Below, one piece after another: positions 15,418 to 20,667 of a stretch of 20,667 nucleotides of DNA (within the stretch, counting starts at the first letter, position 1; each line of letters starts with the position of its first letter). The DNA comes from Candidatus Aquidulcis frankliniae (lineage in GTDB: Bacteria > Chloroflexota > Limnocylindria > Limnocylindrales > Limnocylindraceae). Under the pieces are notes generated by a model, which was not told the origin of the DNA, made no database searches, and saw only the letters and a program-made list of their open reading frames with translations. Position numbers and translations under genes: made by a program. Location: positions 1-20,667 of the forward strand of contig RFPZ01000014.1 in NCBI GenBank assembly GCA_009925905.1, written 5' to 3'.

Positions 15418-15427
15418 AGGGTAGCGC
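15418..15427. promoter_or_regulatory. Compact divergent promoter between aceE and the nicotinamidase operon
   Basis: AGGGTAGCGC: the minus strand reads TACCCT (15423-15418), 9 bases before the aceE GTG. The plus strand reads TAGCGC (15422-15427), 19 bases before the nicotinamidase ATG, with GAGG (15435-15438) as a modest ribosome-binding site 8 bases from that ATG. The two boxes share a TA. The whole spacer is 38 bases. TAGCGC lacks the final T of TAnnnT, so the plus-strand call is weaker. Confidence 0.35.
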
Positions 15428-15446
15428 CCCGTGCGAGGATGCGGGT

Positions 15447-16037
15447 ATGGCGAAACCACAGCGTGCCCTTCTGATCGTTGACCTGCAGGTTGACTTCGGC
15501 GACCCCTCGGGGAGCCTCTTCGTCGCAGGCGCTCCCGCCGCCCTCCCCCACATCCTTCGCCTCGTTGCGCGTGCCCGAGACCACGGTGAGATCGTCGTGT
15601 GGAGCCAAGACTGGCATCCCGAGAGCACACCGCACTTCTCCCCACAGGGCGGCAGCTGGCCGGTGCACTGCGTAGCGGGTAGCCCCGGCGCAGAACTACT
15701 CCCTGAAGCGGTCTTGGCACAGCGACCTGGTGACGTGGTCATTCGCAAAGGGGTGGCAGGCGAGGACGGCTACAGCGCCTTTTCGATCCGTAATCCAGTT
15801 ACCGGCGAGGTTCGGTCCACCGAACTTGCAGCACTCCTCCGCGACGCAGGAGTTACCCAGGTCACGGTCTGTGGCCTTGCCACCGATTGGTGTGTCAAAG
15901 CCACCGCGCTCGATGCACTCACCGCAGGTTTCACTGTCGAAGTGGCAGTCGCCGCAACCGCTGGTGTTGAGCTACGCGCGGGCGACACCGACGCTGCACT
16001 ACGGGCCATTGAGTCTGCGGGTGGAGTGCTCTGCTGA
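15447..16037 (+). CDS. pncA: Nicotinamidase (isochorismatase-like amidohydrolase)
   Basis: Converts nicotinamide to nicotinate for NAD recycling. In 196 residues the catalytic triad is complete: Asp12 in LLIVDLQVDF, Lys101 in VIRKGVAGEDGYSAF and Cys149 in GLATDWCVKATA. The metal site is also present, with Asp55 and His57 (SQDWHPEST), His63 and His74 (WPVHC). These match PncA rather than the other isochorismatase-like enzymes, which lack the metal ligands. The ATG at 15447 follows GAGG at 8 bases. The last codon overlaps the ATG of the SRPBCC gene (TGATG), so the two are co-translated. Confidence 0.92.
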   Translation: MAKPQRALLIVDLQVDFGDPSGSLFVAGAPAALPHILRLVARARDHGEIVVWSQDWHPESTPHFSPQGGSWPVHCVAGSPGAELLPEAVLAQRPGDVVIRKGVAGEDGYSAFSIRNPVTGEVRSTELAALLRDAGVTQVTVCGLATDWCVKATALDALTAGFTVEVAVAATAGVELRAGDTDAALRAIESAGGVLC

Positions 16038-16579
16038 TGGAACTACTCATCTTGCTCGCGGTGATCGGCTTGACTGGTGCCGTATTCATTGAGCTCCTGC
16101 TCGCACGATTGATCCGTTCTGGCGCAATTCGACGACCTGAGATCAATCTGACAATTGAGATTGCCGCACCGCGCTCTGCGGTATGGGCATACGCTTCCGA
16201 CATCGCGCGCCAACCAGAGTGGATGCATGAGATGAAGCACGTGGAAATGCTTACACCGCCACCCGTTCAGCCTGGCTCGCGTGGGCGGGCCACCGTGCGC
16301 ATCTTTGGAATCTCAACCACTGATGATGTCGTGATCACCCAGTTTGATCCACCAAGCATCTTCGCGATTCGGCACGAAGGGAGGTTTGTTGGCGAGGGGC
16401 TGCTGCGCTTCACCGCCCTTGATGAGTCGCGTACCCGTATCGATTGGTTGGAGTACCTGCGACCGCCTCTCTTTGCAAACCTCGGGGGGTTCGTGCAGCG
16501 GCCCATCCTCGGTGCGATCTTTCGTTCAGACCTGCGCCATTTGAAGCGCATCCTTGAAGGGGGCCCGAAGGCGAACTAG
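16037..16579 (+). CDS. Membrane-anchored SRPBCC (polyketide-cyclase/START-like) protein
   Basis: 180 residues: one N-terminal membrane helix (about 2-24, LLILLAVIGLTGAVFIELLL), then an SRPBCC-type domain starting at INLTIEIAAPRSAVWAYASD (about 35-54). WMHEMKHVEML, the strand IFAIRHEGRF and the long final helix ending in HLKRILEG fit the fold. This fold binds lipids or hydrophobic ligands in a deep cavity; no ligand can be assigned. It shares a transcript with the nicotinamidase, starting on the A of its TGA, but no functional link is evident. Its TAG overlaps the convergent zinc-ribbon gene's TAG in CTAG. Confidence 0.75.
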   Translation: MELLILLAVIGLTGAVFIELLLARLIRSGAIRRPEINLTIEIAAPRSAVWAYASDIARQPEWMHEMKHVEMLTPPPVQPGSRGRATVRIFGISTTDDVVITQFDPPSIFAIRHEGRFVGEGLLRFTALDESRTRIDWLEYLRPPLFANLGGFVQRPILGAIFRSDLRHLKRILEGGPKAN

Positions 16580-17037
16580 TTCCCGCAGGAAATAGCGAGC
16601 GGGATGGGCTCGCTGCCGAAGGTCTTCAGTTCACGATCCACCGTGGTGGTCGCCCCAGGCTCAATGCGCGGCGTGGAGATGATCTCTGAGAGGCCGGCGC
16701 TGCCGATTTTGCTCGTGGTGATCTGACATGTGGCAGACCCTGCGGTCGCACCGGTGTTCGTGATCGAGATTTCCACGGCAAGTCCGCCCGGTACCGATTC
16801 AGCGGCGCTCATTGATGCGGTGAATGGTCCGATCCCTCGCGATGAACTTCCTGCGAGCGAGGCTAAAAGGAGCACTGCCGCACCAATGCCAAGAAAGACT
16901 GTGCCGTGCGCCTGACTCGCCGATGGCTGGGCGAGGCCCAAAGGGTTGCAGCGCTCACAGAGTGCCGTCTGCAACGAGACTGGCGCGCCACAGCGAACAC
17001 ACGCCTGCATCTGGGTGCGCACCTGTGGTTCGTTCAT
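16576..17037 (-). CDS. Zinc-ribbon single-pass membrane protein of unknown function
   Basis: 153 residues that I do not recognise as a named family. The N-terminus has a zinc ribbon C13-x2-C16 ... C27-x2-C30 (CVRCGAPV ... LCERC), then a short linker, one membrane helix (about 46-63, TVFLGIGAAVLLLASLAG) and an extracellular segment of about 85 residues. That segment is rich in Thr/Ser/Ile with a beta-sandwich look (VEISITNTGATAGSATCQI), like FxLYD or immunoglobulin-type domains. Two cysteines (in TCQI and ISCGN) could form a disulfide outside. It begins 7 bases after the luciferase-like oxidoreductase stop, so it belongs to the minus-strand PNP operon. Confidence 0.7.
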   Translation of the reverse strand: MNEPQVRTQMQACVRCGAPVSLQTALCERCNPLGLAQPSASQAHGTVFLGIGAAVLLLASLAGSSSRGIGPFTASMSAAESVPGGLAVEISITNTGATAGSATCQITTSKIGSAGLSEIISTPRIEPGATTTVDRELKTFGSEPIPLAISCGN

Positions 17038-17044
17038 GCGTGCA

Positions 17045-17893
17045 TCATCGCAGTTTTGCCAGAAGCTGGAGTGTCATTTCGGCATCACGTTCGGTGCGCA
17101 CCGTCACGATAACGCCGTCTGCGCCGGCGGCCTGAGCATCTGCGCATACCCCCTGCGGATCTCTACCGAACGGCGACTCCACCAGTGATTCGGCTGCACG
17201 TAGCTCGTAGAGCAGGTGTGTTCGCACTGGTGGCTGCATCCGACCGGCGGAGCGTTCGCGCTCGCGCAACAGCGCGAGCCCGTCGCTGAAGGTTGCTACT
17301 GGGGCCACCCACTCATCAGCAGAAGAGGCCGCAAGGTTTATAGAGCTCGGGTGATCGCCAGCGATGAGTAGACGCAAACGGGCACCGGGGCGTGGTGCAC
17401 TTGCAGCACCCATGAGGCTCTCCGACGCGTTGGGTGTCACTCGCTCACGTGGGTCACCGCTGAGCATGGCGCGTGCAACCGCAACCTGTTCGGTAAGCGC
17501 TGCGATGCGCTCGCCCACCTCGCCATAGTGCATGCCAAGCGCATCGTGCTCGGCCGCATCTCCACCAGCGCCAATACCAAGGGTGAATCGCCCGGGGGCG
17601 ATCGCGTCAAGTGTCGCCGCCAGCTTCGCGGTGAGTGCTGGGTGCCGCTTCGTCACATCGAGCACGAGCGTGCCAACGTGTAGATTCGGATTCAGCGCGA
17701 GAGCGGCCGCCGCTAACGTGGTCGCCTCAAGTACAGGGCGCTCTGGCGCCCCTCGGCCCATCAGGTGATCCCAAATCCAAAGGCGATCTATAGGGCCAGT
17801 GGCCAGAAGCGCGGCGGCACGCAACCACGCATCGCCCTCGAGACCAATGGTTCCAAGCGCAATGCCGACTGGAACCGGCGAGGTTCGCGTCAC
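17045..17893 (-). CDS. Luciferase-like (LLM) oxidoreductase, probably F420-dependent
   Basis: A TIM-barrel flavin/F420 oxidoreductase of 282 residues. The motif GRFTLGIGAGG ... GERIAALTEQV (about 101-136) is the family's coenzyme-binding block, and DRLWIWDHLM near residue 36-45 corresponds to the usual substrate/cofactor strand. Actinobacterial proteins of this length commonly use F420, and the nearby F420 genes support that, but FMN cannot be excluded. The GTG at 17893 lies 12 bases after the phosphorylase stop without a clear ribosome-binding site, so it is probably coupled. The substrate is unknown. Confidence 0.82.
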   Translation of the reverse strand: MTRTSPVPVGIALGTIGLEGDAWLRAAALLATGPIDRLWIWDHLMGRGAPERPVLEATTLAAAALALNPNLHVGTLVLDVTKRHPALTAKLAATLDAIAPGRFTLGIGAGGDAAEHDALGMHYGEVGERIAALTEQVAVARAMLSGDPRERVTPNASESLMGAASAPRPGARLRLLIAGDHPSSINLAASSADEWVAPVATFSDGLALLRERERSAGRMQPPVRTHLLYELRAAESLVESPFGRDPQGVCADAQAAGADGVIVTVRTERDAEMTLQLLAKLR

Positions 17894-17905
17894 GTGGTGA
17901 ACGGA

Positions 17906-18685
17906 CTAGCGAGCGCCGAGTGTTGCGGCAGCCTTCAGCGCAGCACCGATCGTGAGATCGATGCGCTTGATCAACTCATCTTCAGGGAGTCGGTACCACG
18001 GCTCGCTGCCACCCTTGCGCGCTTCGGCGACGACCTTCGGATCGCGAATCGTGTCGGAGACGGTAAGGATCGTTCCCGCGCGAACCGGTCGCCCCTTCGC
18101 GCGCTCGCGCATCGCGAGCAAGAACATAGCTGCGGACTCCATCTCAACGCCGAGATAGCCCCGCGCACCCCAGCGTGCGGTGCCGGCTGGGTTCGGATCG
18201 TAGAAGACATCCGAGGTGACGATTGGCCCGACATGCGTGGTCAGGCCTTCGGCCTTCGCCGCCGCAACGAGCACGTTGGTCACGTCAAAGTCGGCCGTAG
18301 GTGCCGTCGGCTCATCGAATCCAAGGATTGGCCCGATGCCACTACTTGCAACCGCCGCGGAGGCAACGATCACATCGCCCGTGTCTAGGTGCAGAAAGCC
18401 ACCGCACGTGCCGATGCGTACGAAAGTTTCAACGCCAAGGTTGAGCAGCTCTTCCATCACGATGCTGGTTGTTGGCGTCCCCATACCTGTCGTCTGGACG
18501 CTCACTGGCACACCGTTGATGGTGCCCGTATAGCCGAGGAGGCCGCGATGCTCATTAACAAGCTTCGCCTTCTCCAGGCCACCATCGAATCGCGCCGCGA
18601 TCCGCTTTGAGCGGTTCGGGTCCCCCGGCATGAGCACGATTGGGGCGTAGTCGCCGCTCTCGGCGTGAAGATGGATCTGGGCCAT
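17906..18685 (-). CDS. Purine nucleoside phosphorylase, DeoD-like (hexameric PNP family)
   Basis: Cleaves purine nucleosides with phosphate to base and ribose 1-phosphate. The 259-residue protein resembles E. coli DeoD: a His near the start in IHLHAESGDYA, the phosphate-binding MPGDPNRSK (Arg25), Arg47 in NEHRGLLGYTG, RIGTCGG (Arg90), the ribose-binding VEMES (Glu181-Glu183) and Asp211 in TVSDTIRD, the position of the purine-specific Asp204. Uridine phosphorylase usually differs at that Asp, so purine use is preferred. The ATG at 18685 is set by GGAGG (18692-18696) 6 bases upstream; a reading from 18889 would run antisense through the neighbour. First gene of a PNP - LLM oxidoreductase - zinc-ribbon operon. 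Confidence 0.85.
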   Translation of the reverse strand: MAQIHLHAESGDYAPIVLMPGDPNRSKRIAARFDGGLEKAKLVNEHRGLLGYTGTINGVPVSVQTTGMGTPTTSIVMEELLNLGVETFVRIGTCGGFLHLDTGDVIVASAAVASSGIGPILGFDEPTAPTADFDVTNVLVAAAKAEGLTTHVGPIVTSDVFYDPNPAGTARWGARGYLGVEMESAAMFLLAMRERAKGRPVRAGTILTVSDTIRDPKVVAEARKGGSEPWYRLPEDELIKRIDLTIGAALKAAATLGAR

Positions 18686-18739
18686 GGAGCACCTCCGCAA
18701 CTTCTTGGCCCACCTAAGGACGGCGGGCTCCGTTGCGTG

Positions 18740-18746
18740 TAGCGTA
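18740..18746. promoter_or_regulatory. Self-complementary -10 region shared by the PNP and F420 operons
   Basis: TAGCGTA reads TAGCGT on the plus strand (18740-18745), 7 bases before the PNPOx ATG at 18753, with no Shine-Dalgarno between, and TACGCT on the minus strand (18746-18741). The minus transcript would have a leader of about 50 bases that includes the PNP ribosome-binding site. The divergent spacer is 67 bases. No -35 match is apparent on either strand. Confidence 0.4.
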
Positions 18747-18752
18747 CGCCTC

Positions 18753-19181
18753 ATGAGCCCATTAGGAATTGGCGATCCCGGGATTCGGAGGTTCCTCGAC
18801 CGACCACGGTTTGGAAGCCTCGCGACCATCGATGCCGACGGTGCGCCGTTTGCCGCGGTGGTCTGGTACGAGCTCGTTGGTGACCGCATCCTGGTGAATA
18901 GCGCCGAGGGGCGCCGTTGGCCGGCGAACCTCCGTCGCGACCCCCGCTGCTCCTTTATGGTCGAGGACCGCTACGACTACGTGCAGATCCTTGGGCGCGT
19001 ACGCATGGACGACAACCAAGAGGTCGCGCAGGCTCAGATGGCACGGATGGCCGCCAAGTACCTCAGTGATCCAGCCCTATTGGCGAAGAACCTTGCGATG
19101 TTCAAGACGCAGCAACGGATCCTTATTGAGATCGTGCCCGAACGCGTTGTTGCGCACGGCAAGCCTGTTGGGGAGGAGTAG
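18753..19181 (+). CDS. PNPOx-fold F420-dependent reductase (TIGR03618/Rv1155-like)
   Basis: 142 residues with the split-barrel fold. Landmarks are FGSLATIDADGAPFAAVVWY (20-39) and RRWPANLRRDPRCSF (54-68), the motif that grips the cofactor phosphate in the F420/FMN-binding PNPOx-like families, then IEIVPERVVAHG at the end. In actinobacteria such proteins use F420 or bind it without fast turnover; the substrate is not predictable. The ATG at 18753 is chosen because TAGCGT is 7 bases ahead and the family N-terminus starts here. The next gene starts 2 bases after its stop, using a ribosome-binding site inside this gene's last codons. Confidence 0.83.
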   Translation: MSPLGIGDPGIRRFLDRPRFGSLATIDADGAPFAAVVWYELVGDRILVNSAEGRRWPANLRRDPRCSFMVEDRYDYVQILGRVRMDDNQEVAQAQMARMAAKYLSDPALLAKNLAMFKTQQRILIEIVPERVVAHGKPVGEE

Positions 19182-19183
19182 CC

Positions 19184-20179
19184 ATGAGCCAGGGTTCCGC
19201 AAAGATCGGATACGCCGCAATGCTTGAGCAGTTCGGGCCAACCGAAGTCGTCGACTACTCCGTCGCCGCAGAACAGGCGGGCTTTCGTGGCGTAATGGCC
19301 GCCGACCATTTCCAGCCGTGGGTGCCAGAGCAGGGCTCTGCGCCATTCGTGTGGAACGTGATGACGCTCCTCGCCGAGCGCACCAAGGGTGATGTTGGTC
19401 CTGGCGTCACCTGCCCCGGTTGGCGCATGCATCCAGCAACGGTCGCGCAAGCGTCGGCGACACTTGAAGCCATGTATCCGGGGCGTCACTGGCTTGGCCT
19501 TGGCTCAGGCGAGGCGCTGAACGAACATGTCGTGGGCGGCTACTGGCCCGAAGTGGGCGAGCGCATCGCGCGAATGTTTGAGGCAATCGAAATTATTCGC
19601 AAGCTCTTCACCGGCAAAGAGGTGAAGCATGCCGGTCGCTGGTATCACTTGGAGAGCACACGCCTCTGGACGCTTCCACCTACCCCGCCACCAATCTATG
19701 TTGCAACCGCTGGTCCAGTCACGGCAAAGAAGACCGGTGAACTCTGCGACGGCATCATCACCGTCGGTGCCGCTGACGAGAAGATCCAAACGGTGTTCGA
19801 CAAGTTCGCCGAGGGGGCGCGTGCTGCCGGTAAAAACCCCGACACCATGCCGAAGATTCTGCAGCTACACCTCTCATGGGCGACGACCGATGAGGAGGCG
19901 CTCGCCAACGCTCTACGCGAGTGGCCAAATGGCGGAATGAAGTTCCCGAAGCAGGACATTCGCAACCCTGCCGACTTCCAGCAGATGGCGAAGCTCGTGC
20001 GGCCAGAAGACTTCGCTGGGCGCATGGTGATCTCGAGCGACCTCGAGACGCACCGCAAGACGATTCAGCGCTACCTCGACATGGGATTCGACAAGATCTA
20101 CCTGCATAACGTCGGTCGGAATCAGACCGAGTGGGCCGCCGCCTTCGGGCGCGAGGTGCTCCCCGCACTCACGGCGTGA
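19184..20179 (+). CDS. F420-dependent oxidoreductase of the glucose-6-phosphate dehydrogenase (FGD) family
   Basis: A 331-residue luciferase-like enzyme matching the FGD/TIGR03557 group. ADHFQPW (40-46, His42 and Trp46), GLGSGEALNE (105-114, Glu110), WPEVGERIARM and DGIIT align with mycobacterial Fgd1, whose active-site His40, Trp44 and Glu109 correspond to these. Of the three Fgd1 residues that hold the glucose-6-phosphate phosphate, Lys256 and Arg280 appear kept, but the third (Lys198) aligns with Ala197. It may therefore use another substrate. GGAGG (19172-19176) precedes the ATG. The stop overlaps the cofD GTG (GTGA), linking it to F420 synthesis. F420 use is strongly expected. Confidence 0.85.
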   Translation: MSQGSAKIGYAAMLEQFGPTEVVDYSVAAEQAGFRGVMAADHFQPWVPEQGSAPFVWNVMTLLAERTKGDVGPGVTCPGWRMHPATVAQASATLEAMYPGRHWLGLGSGEALNEHVVGGYWPEVGERIARMFEAIEIIRKLFTGKEVKHAGRWYHLESTRLWTLPPTPPPIYVATAGPVTAKKTGELCDGIITVGAADEKIQTVFDKFAEGARAAGKNPDTMPKILQLHLSWATTDEEALANALREWPNGGMKFPKQDIRNPADFQQMAKLVRPEDFAGRMVISSDLETHRKTIQRYLDMGFDKIYLHNVGRNQTEWAAAFGREVLPALTA

Positions 20180-20667
20180 GCCCGCGCGTCGCACTCCTCG
20201 CGGGCGGCGTCGGCGGTTGGTGCGCAGGCGAAGCCGGAGGTACATGAGGTGGCCTTTGACGGCGCTGAGGCTGCACGCCCAACTGCCGAAACGCTCGATG
20301 CCCTCGCCACAGCGGAGCGCATCGTGATTGCGCCATCAAACCCGCTGATCTCAATTGGCCCGATCCTCGCTATACCTGGCATCCGTGAGGCGATCTCTTC
20401 AGCGCGCACTCGTGGCGCACTCGTGGTGGGCGTATCGCCGATTGTTGGCGGAAAGGCGCTGAAGGGGCCGGCTGACCGCATGCTCGCGGCGGCAGGGCTC
20501 GACGTCTCTCCGGCCGGTGTCGCCAAGCATCTGACGGGGCTGATGGATGCACTCCTTGTTGAAACGTCGGACCTCACTCCCACACTTGCCGCTGCGATTG
20601 CGCCACACGTGCGCAAGAGCGTTGCGGCGCCGATCGTCATGACCGACGATGCTGCGCGCCTCGCCGT
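20176..20667 (+). pseudogene. cofD: cofD (2-phospho-L-lactate transferase) with internal deletion and frameshift; runs off the window
   Basis: CofD makes the F420 precursor by transferring a lactyl- or enolpyruvyl-phosphate group to Fo. A GTG at 20176, overlapping the previous stop, starts the expected N-terminus, ending in LLAGGVGG. That frame then reads about nine unrelated codons and stops at TGA 20245. From 20222, in the +1 frame, the C-terminal half is unmistakable: PEVHEVAFDGAEAARPT, IVIAPSNPLISIGPIL, GVSPIVGGKALKGPADRM. It stays open to the window edge. By comparison with family proteins, roughly 130-140 residues between the glycine-rich loop and this half are missing. It is either a true pseudogene or an assembly deletion; the intact flanks and neighbouring F420 genes make an assembly fault plausible. 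Confidence 0.8.

Noticed and set aside
14670..15668. Minus-strand open frame of 332 codons overlapping aceE
   Set aside because: A different frame of the same strand as aceE with no domain signal; Arg/Ser/Pro-rich shadow.
15409..15720. N-terminal extension of aceE by 104 codons
   Set aside because: The extension is the antisense of the nicotinamidase, is very Arg-rich and would make AceE longer than its family; GTG 15408 matches the family N-terminus.
20122..20640. Minus-strand open frame of 172 codons at the right end
   Set aside because: It is antisense to the clear CofD C-terminal half and has no family motif.
1..20667. CRISPR arrays, insertion sequences, integrases, tRNA/rRNA genes, prophage or defence genes
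   Set aside because: I saw no spaced direct repeats, transposase or integrase motifs, cloverleaf-like tRNA ends or defence-type domains; the window reads as ordinary core chromosome.

Overview
The window is a densely packed, GC-rich (clearly above 60 percent G+C by eye) chromosomal segment from a bacterium. It carries about 20 genes, almost no intergenic space and no mobile elements, tRNAs or rRNAs that I can see. The gene set points to Actinomycetota or an F420-using Chloroflexota lineage (for example Limnocylindria-like freshwater bacteria). The evidence is the MSMEG_4193-type phosphomutase / DUF3090 / SCO1664 trio, a homodimeric AceE-type pyruvate dehydrogenase E1, a short actinobacterial-style MutY, three probable F420-dependent enzymes and a cofD remnant. 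I cannot settle the phylum from sequence alone. The tiny spacers and stop/start overlaps suggest a compact genome.

Left part (1-3276, minus strand): an aldehyde dehydrogenase of the gamma-aminobutyraldehyde type, then a DEDDh exonuclease, MutY and the start of phosphoenolpyruvate carboxylase, the last three tightly linked. A two-ACT-domain protein (plus) and an alpha/beta hydrolase (minus) converge at 3.8 kb. At 4.63-4.68 kb a compact divergent promoter feeds the hydrolase and a five-gene plus-strand operon (4683-9157): fumarase C, a phosphofructokinase with pyrophosphate-type active-site residues, a histidine phosphatase, DUF3090 and an SCO1664-family kinase-fold protein. All are separated by 3 bases or less, or overlap.

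Middle part (9169-12607, minus strand): an FTR1-type iron permease is followed directly by an NMT1/NitT-type ABC importer (ATPase, permease, lipoprotein receptor). Upstream, aceE (minus) and a nicotinamidase operon (plus) diverge from a 38-base spacer. The nicotinamidase is coupled to a membrane-anchored SRPBCC protein, which converges on a zinc-ribbon membrane protein with the two stop codons sharing CTAG.

Right part (17045-20667): a minus-strand pair (purine nucleoside phosphorylase, luciferase-like oxidoreductase) diverges from a plus-strand F420 cluster. That cluster holds a PNPOx-type reductase, an FGD-family oxidoreductase and a cofD gene. cofD keeps its first 14 codons and its C-terminal half but lacks the segment between, and the two parts are in different frames.

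The most interesting signals are: the kinase/phosphatase/DUF3090 trio embedded in a central-carbon operon with a PPi-type PFK; the FTR1-ABC importer coupling; a recurring TAnnnT box 6-9 bases before genes that lack a Shine-Dalgarno sequence (suggesting leaderless mRNAs), with the box shared between strands in several divergent promoters; and the broken cofD next to genes that need its product.
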